From the NCBI RefSeq assembly GCF_003014555.1, contig NZ_PYGE01000002.1, forward strand, positions 62,001 to 126,000: a DNA stretch of 64,000 nucleotides, in the 5' to 3' direction. Positions 1 through 9,218 of this stretch are shown piece after piece; within the stretch, counting starts at the first letter, position 1; each line of letters starts with the position of its first letter. The notes below the pieces were generated by a model. The model had not been told where the DNA came from. It saw only the letters and a list, made by a program, of their open reading frames with translations, and did no database searches. A program made the translations under genes and the position numbers. Origin of the DNA: Haloactinopolyspora alba. Its GTDB lineage: Bacteria > Actinomycetota > Actinomycetes > Jiangellales > Jiangellaceae.

Positions 1-1
1 C

Positions 2-751
2 GGTTCCTCGTCTCCGGCCGGCGACGGCGTTTCGGTTGTGCGGTTCGAGGGGGTGTCGGTGTCGTACCCGGGCCGGAACGTGCCCGCGCTGGACGCCGTC
101 TCGTTCACCATCGGCGCCGGCGAGCACGTGGCCCTGGTCGGGCCCAGCGGCGCCGGCAAGACGACGGTGCTGTCGGTGCTGCTGGGTCTGGTGCCACCGG
201 GTGCCGGACGCGTGCTGGTCACCGGCGCCGACGGGGCGGTCGATCTCGCGGCCGCGCCGCCGGAGGCGGCCGTGCGCGGCTGGCGGGACGGCCTGGCGTG
301 GGTGCCGCAGCGGCCGCACCTGTTCGCCGACAGCGTCGCGGCGAACATCCGTCTCGGCTACCCCGGCGCCACCGACGAGCAGGTGTGCCACGCCGCGCGG
401 CTGGCACACGCGGACGAGTTCGTCACGGCGCTCCCGCACGGGTACGACACGGTTCTGGGAGAGCGCGGCGCCGGGTTGTCCGCCGGTCAGCGGCAGCGGG
501 TCGCACTCGCCCGCGCCTTCCTCCGCGACGCGCCGCTGCTGATCCTGGACGAGCCCACGGCCGGGCTGGACGCCACGAGCGAGGCGAAGGTCGTCGAGGC
601 GACGGCGCGGCTGATGGCCGGGCGCACGGTCGTCGTCGTGGCGCACCGTCCGGCGATGGTCGCCGACGCCGACCGGGTGATCCGCCTCGAGCACGGACGC
701 GTGGCGGCCGATTCGGCCGGCGGGGCACGGACCGCGGTGGTGGCGACGTGA
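2..751 (+). CDS. cydD: CydD, thiol reductant ABC exporter subunit (3' part only)
   Basis: The open frame runs in from the left edge, so the N-terminal membrane domain is outside the window. What remains is the ABC nucleotide-binding domain: a Walker A GPSGAGKTT near the start, an LSAGQRQRVALARA signature and a Walker B LLILDEPTAGLD followed by a VVAHRP switch region. In the family, CydD pairs with CydC to export cysteine or glutathione across the membrane, which is needed to assemble cytochrome bd oxidase. The stop overlaps the GTG of the next gene (GTGA at 748-751), as expected for a cydDC operon; cydAB would lie to the left. The CydD name rests on the CydC-like partner, because a generic half-ABC exporter would look similar here. 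Confidence 0.85.
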   Translation, partial: GSSSPAGDGVSVVRFEGVSVSYPGRNVPALDAVSFTIGAGEHVALVGPSGAGKTTVLSVLLGLVPPGAGRVLVTGADGAVDLAAAPPEAAVRGWRDGLAWVPQRPHLFADSVAANIRLGYPGATDEQVCHAARLAHADEFVTALPHGYDTVLGERGAGLSAGQRQRVALARAFLRDAPLLILDEPTAGLDATSEAKVVEATARLMAGRTVVVVAHRPAMVADADRVIRLEHGRVAADSAGGARTAVVAT

Positions 752-2544
752 CGGCCGCGGCCGAACGCGTCCGGCCGCGGCCGGCGTCCGCCCCGGCGAC
801 CGGGTCCCGGCGGCGCCCCGCGGCCCGGCTGGTGCGCATCCTGCGCACGCATGCCGGCCGGCTGACGCTCGCGGTGGCTGCCGGGGTGGCGGCCGAGCTG
901 GCGACGCTGGCCCTGATGGCCACGGCCGCCTGGCTGATCGCGCGTGCCGCGCAGCAGCCGCCGCTGGCGGCACTGTCGCTGGCCATCGTCGGGGTGCGGG
1001 CTTTCGCGACCTCTCGCGGCGCGTTCCGCTACGCCGAACGGCTCGCGGGACACGATGCCGCGCTGCGGGCGCTGGCGACGTTGCGCGGGCAGCTGTACGA
1101 CGCGCTGGTGCCCCTGGCCCCGTCCGGACTGCCCGCCTACCGCGGCGCCGATCTGCTCAGCCGCATGGTCTCCGACGTCGAGGCGGTGCAGGACCTCGTG
1201 GTCCGCGTCCTCGTGCCGGTGGGCACGGCGCTGGCGGTGGCGGCGGTGGCCGTCGGGTTCTCGACCGTGCTGCTGCCGTCGGCCGGCGCGGTCCTGGCCG
1301 CCGGGCTGGTGCTCGCGGCGCTCGTGGTGCCGCTGGTGACGCTCGCGGCGGCTCGCCGGAACGCGCGGTTGCTGGCGCCGGCGCGGGCGGAGCTGTCCGC
1401 GCGCAACGTCGATCTGCTCGAGGGCAGCGCCGACCTCGCGGTCCTCGGTGGCACCGCTGACGCGCTGTCCGCGGCGGACGCGGCGGCACGGCGACTGGCC
1501 CGGGTGGAACGTCGGGCGGCGCTGTCGTCGGCCGCCGGCACGGCGACGGCGATGCTCGTCCAGGGCGCGACGACGGTGCTGGTGACCGTCGTCGCCATGG
1601 GGGCGGCCGCCGACGGGACGCTCGAGCCGGTGCTGGTCCCGGTGGTGGCGCTGACGGCGCTCATCTCGTTCGAGCCGATGATGCCGATGGTCGGCGCGGT
1701 GCACCGGCTGCTGGAGTCGCGTGCGGCGCTGGGCCGGATCCTCGCGGTGCTCGACACGCCGGCGCCGGTCGGTGAACCCGTCAGCCCGCGCCCGGCACCG
1801 GGCCGTGACGTCACCGTCGAGCTGGATGCACTGCACGTGCGGTACCCGGACGCGCCGAGCGACGCCGTCGACGGTGTCGACCTGCGGCTCGGTCCGGGCA
1901 CCCGGGTGGCGATGGTCGGCGTGAGCGGCTCGGGCAAGTCGACGCTGCTGGCGGCGATGATGCGGTTCATCGAGCCCTCGGCCGGGCAGATCCGGCTGAA
2001 CGGACACGACGTCCGCGAGTTCGCCGGCGACGACGTCCGCGCGGCGATCAGCGGCGTCACCCAGGACGCGCACCTGTTCCACACCACGATCCGCGAGAAC
2101 CTGCTGCTGGCCGCGCCCGAGGCCGGTGACGAGCAGGTGCGCGCGGCGCTGGCCACGGCGCGGCTGCTGGACTGGGTCGACTCGCTGCCGAGCGGGCTGG
2201 ACACCGTCGTCGGAGCGTCCGGAGCGCAGGTGTCGGGTGGCCAGCGGCAGCGGCTCGCGCTGGCACGCGCGCTGCTGGGCGACCCGCCGGTGGTGCTGCT
2301 GGACGAGCCGACCGAGGGACTCGACCCGGACACCGCCGACGAGCTGGTCGCCGACCTGCTGGCATCCACCCGCGGGCGCAGCGCCGTCCTGGTCACGCAC
2401 CGGCTGGACGGCTTGGACGGTGTCGACGAGATCGTCGTCCTGGACGCGGGCCGGGTCGTGCAGCGCGGCACCCACCGCGATCTGGTGGCCCGTCCGGGGC
2501 CCTACCAAGACCTCTGGTGGTCGGCCCACCCCGGGGACGAATGA
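748..2544 (+). CDS. cydC: CydC, thiol reductant ABC exporter subunit
   Basis: A 598-residue fused membrane-ATPase half transporter. The GTG start at 748 overlaps the stop of the preceding gene by 4 bp, which decides the start over the long in-frame extension upstream. The first half holds about six hydrophobic segments and family features such as the ATLALMATAAWLI helix; the second half has Walker A GVSGSGKSTL, signature VSGGQRQRLALARAL and Walker B VVLLDEPTEGLD. With CydD it should form the heterodimeric exporter for cysteine/glutathione that supports cytochrome bd maturation in the inner membrane. The final codons GAC-GAA-TGA run directly into interspersed repeat copy A, so the repeat supplies the stop codon. 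Confidence 0.9.
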   Translation: MTAAAERVRPRPASAPATGSRRRPAARLVRILRTHAGRLTLAVAAGVAAELATLALMATAAWLIARAAQQPPLAALSLAIVGVRAFATSRGAFRYAERLAGHDAALRALATLRGQLYDALVPLAPSGLPAYRGADLLSRMVSDVEAVQDLVVRVLVPVGTALAVAAVAVGFSTVLLPSAGAVLAAGLVLAALVVPLVTLAAARRNARLLAPARAELSARNVDLLEGSADLAVLGGTADALSAADAAARRLARVERRAALSSAAGTATAMLVQGATTVLVTVVAMGAAADGTLEPVLVPVVALTALISFEPMMPMVGAVHRLLESRAALGRILAVLDTPAPVGEPVSPRPAPGRDVTVELDALHVRYPDAPSDAVDGVDLRLGPGTRVAMVGVSGSGKSTLLAAMMRFIEPSAGQIRLNGHDVREFAGDDVRAAISGVTQDAHLFHTTIRENLLLAAPEAGDEQVRAALATARLLDWVDSLPSGLDTVVGASGAQVSGGQRQRLALARALLGDPPVVLLDEPTEGLDPDTADELVADLLASTRGRSAVLVTHRLDGLDGVDEIVVLDAGRVVQRGTHRDLVARPGPYQDLWWSAHPGDE

Positions 2545-2616
2545 TCACGTTCCGCATGGAATTCCATGCGTCACCACCCGTACAGCCCTCGTGACGCATG
2601 CGAAAGCCTGGTGACG
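2539..2616 (+). repeat. Interspersed 78-bp element, copy A
   Basis: One of four related 78-88 bp elements in the window. It starts with GAATGA, the last sense codon and stop of cydC. It then contains the 16-bp palindrome GCATGGAATTCCATGC (2555-2570) and a hairpin whose arms CATGCGTCAC and GTGACGCATG are perfectly complementary across the CCACCCGTACAGCCCTC loop, and it ends in AAGCCTGGTGACG. The palindrome and the larger hairpin share the CATGC segment, so the two foldings exclude each other. It lies between cydC and a convergent gene and could act as a 3' end or terminator element. No transposase is nearby. Confidence 0.8.
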
Positions 2617-2630
2617 CGGGCGCGCCGTGG

Positions 2631-3701
2631 TCAGCGCCCAGCTGAGTCCAGAGCACGGGACAGGTCTCGCCACAGGTCGTCGACGTCCTCGACACCCACC
2701 GAGAGCCGCAGCAGCGACTCGGCGACCGCGGAGCTTTCGGACGGCCACCGACGCCGGCGCTCCAGGCTCGACTCCACGCCGCCCAGGCTGGTGCTGTGCA
2801 CCCACAGCCGTACGGCGTCGACGACCCGATCGGCCGCCTCCGCGCCGCCGGTCACCTCGACGGAGCACATGGTGCCGAAGCCGGGGTAGCGTACGAGGCC
2901 GACGGCGGGGTGCCCGCTCATCCGTCGCACCAGTTCGGCGGCGTTGGCCTGCGCGCGCTCCAGCCGCACGTCCAGTGTCCGAACACCGCGCAGCGCGAGG
3001 AAGGTCTCCATCGGTCCCGGAATGGCGCCGTGCAGACGGCGGTGCGTGTCCAGCCGTCCGTGGACGTCGTCGTCGCCGCAGACGACGGCGCCCAGGACCA
3101 CGTCGGAGTGGCCCGACAGCATCTTGGTGGCGCTGTGCACGACGACGTCGGCGCCGAGGTCGAGCGGGCGCTGCAACAGCGGCGTCGCGAACGTGTTGTC
3201 GACGACGGTGCGGGCGCCGGCAGCGCGCGCAGCGTCGGTGACTGCGCGGATGTCCGCGACGTCGAGGTTCGGGTTGGACGGCGACTCGAGCCAGACCATG
3301 GACGCGGTACGTGCGGCCGCGGTCAGCGCCGCGGTGTCGGTGATGTCGACCTGGACGAGAGTGGCGCGCCCCAGCGTCTCGAGCTGACGCATCTGGTCGA
3401 GCACACCGAGGTACGCACACTCCGGCGCGACGATCGTGCCGCCGTCGGGTAACAGCGACAGCACCGCGCTGGACCCGGCCAGGCCGGAGGAGAACGCGAG
3501 CGCTCGACCGCCTTCGAGGTCGCCCAGCACGTCCTCGAACGCCGACCAGGTCGGGTTCCCGTACCGGCCGTAGCCGATGTCACCACCGGCGTGGTACGTC
3601 GAGGCGAACGTGACCGGCTCGTTCAGCGGGGCGTCCGGCGTGTGCGCGGGGCGTCCGCCGGTGACCAGGCGGGTCGCGGGTGTCGGTTCGGGGTTCGGCA
3701 T
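2631..3701 (-). CDS. PLP-dependent trans-sulfuration enzyme (cystathionine gamma-synthase/lyase family)
   Basis: A 356-residue fold-type I PLP enzyme of the Cys/Met metabolism family. Visible marks are the YGRYGNPTW substrate motif, ALAFSSGLAG phosphate-binding region, ESPSNPNLDV, VDNTFATPLLQRPL and the PLP-lysine motif HSATKMLSGHSD. The family performs gamma-replacement or elimination on homoserine esters, cystathionine or methionine; synthase and lyase cannot be separated by eye. I start at MPNPEPTPATRL (ATG 3701) because that matches family N-termini; an in-frame ATG 16 codons upstream lies inside the end of the MFS gene. It lies 44 bp downstream of that MFS gene on the same strand, so the two may be co-transcribed. 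Confidence 0.8.
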   Translation of the reverse strand: MPNPEPTPATRLVTGGRPAHTPDAPLNEPVTFASTYHAGGDIGYGRYGNPTWSAFEDVLGDLEGGRALAFSSGLAGSSAVLSLLPDGGTIVAPECAYLGVLDQMRQLETLGRATLVQVDITDTAALTAAARTASMVWLESPSNPNLDVADIRAVTDAARAAGARTVVDNTFATPLLQRPLDLGADVVVHSATKMLSGHSDVVLGAVVCGDDDVHGRLDTHRRLHGAIPGPMETFLALRGVRTLDVRLERAQANAAELVRRMSGHPAVGLVRYPGFGTMCSVEVTGGAEAADRVVDAVRLWVHSTSLGGVESSLERRRRWPSESSAVAESLLRLSVGVEDVDDLWRDLSRALDSAGR

Positions 3702-3745
3702 GTCCGCCAGTATTCCGGCCGGGTGCCGGCGGTTCGGCGCCGGGC

Positions 3746-5029
3746 TCACGGTGTGGGGTGCTCGGCGTCGTAGCGGACGAACCGCCGCTGCGTGACCGCG
3801 AGTGCGGCGACCACCACCACACAGGCCAGCCCGCCGGCGACGGCCGCGGTGCTCTCGCCGGCCGCCTCGCCGACGGATCCGAGCGTCAGGTCACCGAGCC
3901 GAGGACCGCCGGCGACGACGACGATGAACACCCCCTGCAGCCGTCCCCGCATCGCGTCCGGGGTGGCGGCCTGCAGGATCGTCATCCGGAACACCGCGCT
4001 GACGGCGTCGGCGGCTCCCGCCAGAGCCATGCACGCGGCCGCGGGCCACAGCATCCAGTGCGCCCCGCCATCCGCTGCCGGCCCGGGGGCCAGCGACACG
4101 ACGACCCCGAAAGCGACGACGGCGAGGCCCCAGCCGATCACCGACACGACGACTGCGAGCCCCTGGCGCCGGACCCGGCCGAGCGGCCCGGACAGTACTC
4201 CGGCGGTGATCATGCCGACGGCGAAGCCGGACATCAGGATTCCGACGGTGGTCGAGCCGCCGCCGAGGACCACCGCGGCGATGGCGGGGAACAGCACCCG
4301 CGGCATGGCCAGGACCATCGCCGCCAGGTCGACGACGAAGGTCATCCGGACGTTGGAGCGGGTCCGCAGGTAGCTGAAGCCCTCGAGCACCGACGCGAGC
4401 CCGGCCCGGGTGACGGTGCCCTCGGGCGGTATCGACGGCAGGGCGGACAACATGACGACCGCGGCGGCCAGCAGCATCGCCTCGATGCTGTACGTCCATC
4501 CGTAGCCGACGTGGTCGATGAGAACCCCGGCGAGCAGCGGCCCCACGGCCAGGCCGATGTTCATGGAGAGGCTGTTCAGGGCGTTGGCCGCGGGGAGCAG
4601 CCTGCCGGGAACCAGCCGCGGGACGATCGCCGTGCGTGCCGGGACGTTGATGGCGAACAACCCGTTCTGCGTGGCGACGAGGCCGTACAGCAGCCACACC
4701 TGCTCGATCGCCAGCCACGCCTGCGCGGCGAACGCCGAAGCGACGATCAGCAGGCCCGCCGACGTGACGATGACGACGCGCCGCCGGTCGTGCGCGTCGA
4801 CCACGGAGCCGCCGTAGAGCCCGAGGACCACCAGCGGCACCAGGGCGAACGCACCGACGATGCCGACGCTGAAGGTCGACGACGTGAGGTCGTACACCTG
4901 CAGGCCGACCGCCACCGTGGTCAGGTGCGTCCCGATGCCCGACAGGGACATGCCGGCCCAGAGCCGGCGGTAGGCGGAACTGATGCGCAGTGGTGTCAGG
5001 TCCAACAGCAGCCGACGCACGGTACGCAT
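3746..5029 (-). CDS. MFS transporter, exporter type
   Basis: A 427-residue integral membrane protein with about 12 hydrophobic segments and the typical loop 2-3 basic motif GGSVVDAHDRRRVV between helices 2 and 3. The N-terminal stretch ISSAYRRLWAGMSLSGIGTHL and the overall layout resemble the EntS/DHA3 subfamily of drug or siderophore exporters. It is probably a proton-driven exporter; the substrate cannot be read from sequence. It is divergent from the GH43 gene and upstream of the PLP enzyme gene, so efflux of an amino-acid derivative is possible but is only inference from position. Confidence 0.8.
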   Translation of the reverse strand: MRTVRRLLLDLTPLRISSAYRRLWAGMSLSGIGTHLTTVAVGLQVYDLTSSTFSVGIVGAFALVPLVVLGLYGGSVVDAHDRRRVVIVTSAGLLIVASAFAAQAWLAIEQVWLLYGLVATQNGLFAINVPARTAIVPRLVPGRLLPAANALNSLSMNIGLAVGPLLAGVLIDHVGYGWTYSIEAMLLAAAVVMLSALPSIPPEGTVTRAGLASVLEGFSYLRTRSNVRMTFVVDLAAMVLAMPRVLFPAIAAVVLGGGSTTVGILMSGFAVGMITAGVLSGPLGRVRRQGLAVVVSVIGWGLAVVAFGVVVSLAPGPAADGGAHWMLWPAAACMALAGAADAVSAVFRMTILQAATPDAMRGRLQGVFIVVVAGGPRLGDLTLGSVGEAAGESTAAVAGGLACVVVVAALAVTQRRFVRYDAEHPTP

Positions 5030-5116
5030 CCTGCCAGTAGCCGCCGTCGGCCCTGGACGACGGTTGCTGTGATCAGCACGAGCGGCCGACCAGGCAAGTT
5101 CGATTATGTCGAGTCA

Positions 5117-5145
5117 TTGACGGAAAAATCTACTTTCCCTAGCCT
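5117..5145 (+). promoter_or_regulatory. Candidate sigma-70-type promoter for the GH43 gene
   Basis: TTGACG (5117-5122) and TAGCCT (5140-5145) are separated by exactly 17 bp in an A/T-rich patch that stands out from the GC-rich surroundings. The site lies about 45 bp upstream of the GH43 start, which has its own GGGAGG ribosome-binding site. The fit to the vegetative consensus is good; activity is inferred. Confidence 0.6.
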
Positions 5146-5189
5146 CGCGAACACTTTCGAACAGCTTCAACCACCAGGGAGGCGTTCAG

Positions 5190-7607
5190 ATGAGAGTCCA
5201 TCGCACCGTGCCGGCCGTCGTCGCCGCGGTCACCGTGGCGGCCGCGGCGACCGTGACGACCGCCGGCTCGGCCGAGCCGACGACCGCGAGCGAGCCGGCG
5301 ACCGCGGCGGCGGAGTCGACCCGCAGCTACACGAACCCGGTGACCGAAGGCGTCGTCGACACCTTCCCGGACCCCACGATGATCCGGGGCAAGGACGGCG
5401 CGTGGTACGCGTACGGCACCACCAACCCGATCTTCAACAGCGCGGGCGAGACCGGCGAGCACATCCTCCCCGTCCTCCGGTCCGAGGACATGACCAGCTG
5501 GGAGTACACCGGCGACGTCTACGCCGCCGGCGAGCAGCCGGACTGGTGGCCCACGAACGCCCGGGCCTGGGCGCCGGACATCCGCTACATCGACGAGACG
5601 TACTACCTGACGTACAGCCTCTCGAGCGGCGGCGTGGCCCTGGCCACGAGCGCCAGCCCGACCGGCCCGTGGGAGGACCACGGGCTGATCATCCCGGCCG
5701 GCGGCAGCGGCTGTCCGACGGGCAACATCGACCAGGCGCTGTTCACGGACTCGGACGGGACCCACTACGTCTACTGGGGCAGCTACGACCTGATCTGCGT
5801 CTCGGCGATGAACGAGGACGCGACGGCGCTTGTCGGCCCGGTCACACAGGTCGCGAAAGGCCGGCGCGCCGAGGGCGCGTTCGTCGTCGAGCGCGATGGC
5901 TACTACTACATGTTCTACTCCGACGCCGGTTGCTGCCAGGGCGCCTTCAGCGGGTACACGGTGAAGGTCGGGCGGGCGGAGGACCCGCGGGGCCCGTTCG
6001 TCACCCGGCAGGGCGTCGACCTGATGGAGCCGACGAGCAAGGGCAGCATCGTGGCGGCGGCGAACGGGAACGGATGGGTCGGCCCCGGCCACAGCGCCAT
6101 CCAGACCGACCTGGCCGGGCAGGACTGGCTGGTTTATCACGCGATCTCCGCCGACGATCCGGACTTCCCGCCGGTCGACGGCGCCACCGGCGGCCGGCTG
6201 GCCAGTCTGTCCAAGCGGCCGATGATGATCGACCGGCTGGAGTGGATCGACGGCTGGCCGGTCGTGCGCGGCGGCGCCGGTCCGTCGAACGGACCTCAGC
6301 AGGCGCCGGTCACCACGGCGGCCGTCGGCAGCGCGTTCGACGAGGGCCTGCCCGCGCGGTGGGGCTCCGCGGGTTCGGCGGACGCGCGCTGGGCCGCCGG
6401 CTCTCGCCCGGACGCCGGTGGCGTCGCCGTACAGACCGCCGCGCCGGCCGAACCGGCGTACCTCGTCGACCGGCGACCGGTCCGTGGCGACGTCCGCGTC
6501 GAGGGCGACGTGAAGCTGGCCGCCGGGGGCTCGTCGGGCGCGAGCGGGCTGGTGCTGGCGGGCGCCGGTGACCGGGCCGGTGACGAGGTCGTGACCTGGG
6601 TCGATCGGGCGAAGCAGGCGCTGGTGATCACGGTGACGGCCGACGGCGAGACGTTCGAGTACGAGACGCCGCTGCCGGACACGTTCGACTACCAGTCGTG
6701 GCACACGCTGGCGATCGAGCGGCGCGGTTCGACGGTGACGGCGGAGGTGTCCGCCGACCGCCTGCGCGACCCGCTGGGCCGGGTGTCGGCCGAGCTGCCG
6801 GCCGGTGCGCGGCATGTCGACCGGGTCGGCGTCGCCAGTGTCGGGGCTCCGGCGGTCGCGGACAACGTCAGTGCGGTGCCGCTGCACGAGCCGGTGTCCG
6901 AGCGGGTGCCCGAACCGGTCCTGGGCGAGCAGTTGGACGAGTACTCCGACGAGTTCGACGGGACCGGGCGCCCGGAGACGGCCGATCCGGCGTGGAGCTG
7001 GCTGCGCGGGGAAGGATCGGACGCGACGCTCGGCGGCGGCGCGCTGAACTGGTCCACCGACGGCACCGAGCTGTGGCGGGGCAGCAACACCGCGCCGGTG
7101 CTGCTGCGCGACACCCCGCAGGGTGACTTCGTCGTCGAGACCAAGCTCGAGTTCGACGGCGACCGCCCCGCCCAGCAGGCCGGGCTGGTGCTGTACGAGA
7201 ACGACGACCGCTACCTCAAGCTCACGCACACGGTGCTGGGCATGCGCTTCGGCGGGGGAGACGTGTTCCACCTGACCGAGTTCATGAAGGAGGCCGAGCG
7301 GCCGACGACGACGCCGCCCATCGACGTGTTCACCGGGCCGATGTTCGGTGGGCCCGCCGCGGACACCACGTGGCTGCGGCTGGCGTACGTGTACGACGAG
7401 GCGAACGACGAGCACGACGTGCGGATGGCGTCCAGCACCGACGGTGAGCACTGGACCTGGGGCGGCGCCTGGTCACTGCCGGCGCGGGACCCGTTGCGGA
7501 TCGGGCTGATCACGATGAACGCGCCGGGCGCGGCCGCGCAGTTCGACTACGTGCGCACCTACGACCTCGCTGCCACGGGCGCGGCAGTCGCGGGCTCAGA
7601 AGGCTGA
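5190..7607 (+). CDS. Secreted glycoside hydrolase, GH43-like, with C-terminal beta-sandwich domains
   Basis: An 805-residue protein with an N-terminal signal peptide (about residues 1-28, alanine/valine-rich core). The catalytic five-blade propeller spans about residues 45-360. The family's three acidic residues are visible: Asp61 in TFPDPTMI, Asp181 in GNIDQALF and Glu228 in RRAEGAF. Known GH43 enzymes cleave arabinan or xylan side chains and ends. The C-terminal half carries two laminin-G/DUF1349-like sandwich regions (about 370-560 and 590-790), the last starting YSDEFDGTG. A GGGAGG Shine-Dalgarno precedes the ATG by 7 nt. A divergent MFS gene lies upstream and a convergent sulfatase operon downstream. 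The exact substrate is not readable. Confidence 0.85.
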   Translation: MRVHRTVPAVVAAVTVAAAATVTTAGSAEPTTASEPATAAAESTRSYTNPVTEGVVDTFPDPTMIRGKDGAWYAYGTTNPIFNSAGETGEHILPVLRSEDMTSWEYTGDVYAAGEQPDWWPTNARAWAPDIRYIDETYYLTYSLSSGGVALATSASPTGPWEDHGLIIPAGGSGCPTGNIDQALFTDSDGTHYVYWGSYDLICVSAMNEDATALVGPVTQVAKGRRAEGAFVVERDGYYYMFYSDAGCCQGAFSGYTVKVGRAEDPRGPFVTRQGVDLMEPTSKGSIVAAANGNGWVGPGHSAIQTDLAGQDWLVYHAISADDPDFPPVDGATGGRLASLSKRPMMIDRLEWIDGWPVVRGGAGPSNGPQQAPVTTAAVGSAFDEGLPARWGSAGSADARWAAGSRPDAGGVAVQTAAPAEPAYLVDRRPVRGDVRVEGDVKLAAGGSSGASGLVLAGAGDRAGDEVVTWVDRAKQALVITVTADGETFEYETPLPDTFDYQSWHTLAIERRGSTVTAEVSADRLRDPLGRVSAELPAGARHVDRVGVASVGAPAVADNVSAVPLHEPVSERVPEPVLGEQLDEYSDEFDGTGRPETADPAWSWLRGEGSDATLGGGALNWSTDGTELWRGSNTAPVLLRDTPQGDFVVETKLEFDGDRPAQQAGLVLYENDDRYLKLTHTVLGMRFGGGDVFHLTEFMKEAERPTTTPPIDVFTGPMFGGPAADTTWLRLAYVYDEANDEHDVRMASSTDGEHWTWGGAWSLPARDPLRIGLITMNAPGAAAQFDYVRTYDLAATGAAVAGSEG

Positions 7608-7615
7608 AGCGATCC

Positions 7616-7680
7616 TTGTTGCCTGTGAGTCGCGGATGTACCTCGTTGTCCGGACTCCATCCGCGACTCACAGGCAACAA
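7616..7680. terminator. Bidirectional hairpin between convergent GH43 and sulfatase genes
   Basis: A perfect inverted repeat with 23-bp arms (7616-7638 and 7658-7680; TTGTTGCCTGTGAGTCGCGG…) around a 19-nt loop. It sits 9 bp after one stop codon and 33 bp before the opposing one, with no U-tract, as is common for actinobacterial stem-loop terminators. Confidence 0.7.
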
Positions 7681-7712
7681 CCCTCCGTGCCGCAACAGAA
7701 CATCGTGAGCCG

Positions 7713-9218
7713 TCAGCGGGAGCCGTCGCGGTAGGTCGACTCGTCCAGCCCGCTGAGCGTCGGGTCGTACTCGACGTCGCCGACGTCGTACATCGACGTC
7801 ATCCAGTGGTAGAAGTTGTCGCCACGGTCGCGCAGGACGGTGTAGAGGCGCCGCATCATCGGCCCCACGACCTCGGCCATCTCCGGCAGCGAGTAGACGT
7901 TCAGCAGCTCGTCCGGGTCGCTGTGCAGGTCGTACAGCTCGTTCGTCGACTCGGGGTTGACGACGAGCTTGTACCTGTCGGTGCGCAGCATCCGCTGCGG
8001 GTACGGGAAGTGGTGCCCGTGGAACTCGCAGACGATGTCCTCGTCCCATTCGACGGTCTCGCCCCTGACGAGCGGCAGCAGGCTGCGCGAGTCGACCGCC
8101 GGCGTCGCGTCCGCGCCGGCGAGCTCCAGGATCGTCGACGTGCAGTCCAGCAGGCTGACGAATTCCGGCCGGACCACCCCGGTGGGTGCGCCGGGCACCC
8201 GGACGATGCCGGGCGTGCGGTAGATGTCCTCGTACATCGCCGGCCCCTTGTCGTGCAGGCGGTGCGAGCCGGTGAACTCGCCGTGGTCGGCGGTGAAGAA
8301 GACCGCCGTCTCGTCGGTCAGCCCGAGACGGTCCATCGCGGCCAGGACGCGGCCGATCTCGTGGTCGATCAGGGCGACGTAGCCCCAGTAGACCGCGACC
8401 AGCTTGCGGCTGACCTCGGTCGGCATCGTGTCGAACGTCCAGTGGGCGCTGTAGTTGCGCTGCACCGGCGGCTTGCCCTGGAACGTCTCGTCGACCGAGC
8501 GCGGCAGTTCGACCTCGTCCGCGTCGACCATGTCGAAGTACTCGTCCGGCACGATGTACGGCAGGTGCGGCCCGAAGAAGTTCAGCGCCAGGAAGAACGG
8601 CGCCTCCCGCTCGCGCAGGTCGTGTGCGTAGCGTTCGAGCATCTCGATGGTCCGGGTGGCGAGATAGTGCTCGAACGTCGCCTCGAGCGGCTGCCGCAGC
8701 CGCGCGGCGAGCAGGTTGCCCGGGCCGCCGTTCGGCAGGGTGCCGCGGATGCGGTCGGTGATCTCGTACGGCGGCAGGCCGTTGTCGGCGAGGTAGGCGA
8801 CGTAGTCCTCGTTGTCGACGGGGTTGTGCCAGCCGGGCAGGTCGGGCCCGTCGAAGCCGAAGTCCGCCGCCGTCTTGGCCGTGCCGACGTGCCACTTGCC
8901 GATGAGGCCGCAGTTGTAGCCCCGCTCGCGCAGCGCGGCGGGAAAGGTGAACACGTCGTCGCCGAGATCCTCGATGTAGCCGACGTTGCGCTCGTAGTTG
9001 GCCAGCAGCTTGTGCCGGAACGGCGCCTGCCCGGTCAGCAGGCTGGCCCGCGCCGGCGTGCAGATGGCGGTGGGCGTGTACCACCGGTCGAACCTGGTGC
9101 CGGTGCGGGCCAGTTCGTCCAGTGTCGGCGTGACCGCCCGGGTGTTGCCGTAGGCGCCGAGCGTGTCCGCCCGGTGCTGGTCGGTCATGAGGAACAGGAT
9201 GTTGCTGCGTCCGGTCAT
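7713..9218 (-). CDS. Type I sulfatase (alkaline-phosphatase superfamily)
   Basis: A 501-residue sulfatase. It begins NILFLMTDQHRADTLG with the metal-binding Asp13, and carries the C-x-P-x-R maturation motif as CTPAR at Cys53, the residue converted to formylglycine by a formylglycine-generating enzyme. The downstream metal-ligand motif FFTADHGEFTG is present. There is no signal peptide, so it probably acts in the cytoplasm on imported sulfated sugars or similar esters. The ATG at 9218 overlaps the TGA of the 29-codon ORF upstream (ATGA on the minus strand) and has no Shine-Dalgarno of its own, so translation is probably coupled. No maturase gene is visible in the window. Confidence 0.88.
   Translation of the reverse strand: MTGRSNILFLMTDQHRADTLGAYGNTRAVTPTLDELARTGTRFDRWYTPTAICTPARASLLTGQAPFRHKLLANYERNVGYIEDLGDDVFTFPAALRERGYNCGLIGKWHVGTAKTAADFGFDGPDLPGWHNPVDNEDYVAYLADNGLPPYEITDRIRGTLPNGGPGNLLAARLRQPLEATFEHYLATRTIEMLERYAHDLREREAPFFLALNFFGPHLPYIVPDEYFDMVDADEVELPRSVDETFQGKPPVQRNYSAHWTFDTMPTEVSRKLVAVYWGYVALIDHEIGRVLAAMDRLGLTDETAVFFTADHGEFTGSHRLHDKGPAMYEDIYRTPGIVRVPGAPTGVVRPEFVSLLDCTSTILELAGADATPAVDSRSLLPLVRGETVEWDEDIVCEFHGHHFPYPQRMLRTDRYKLVVNPESTNELYDLHSDPDELLNVYSLPEMAEVVGPMMRRLYTVLRDRGDNFYHWMTSMYDVGDVEYDPTLSGLDESTYRDGSR

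Noticed and set aside
5139-7451. A 770-codon minus-strand open frame opposite the GH43 gene
   Set aside because: No ribosome site, no domain, and composition of an antisense shadow; the plus-strand GH43 has its promoter, SD and catalytic residues.
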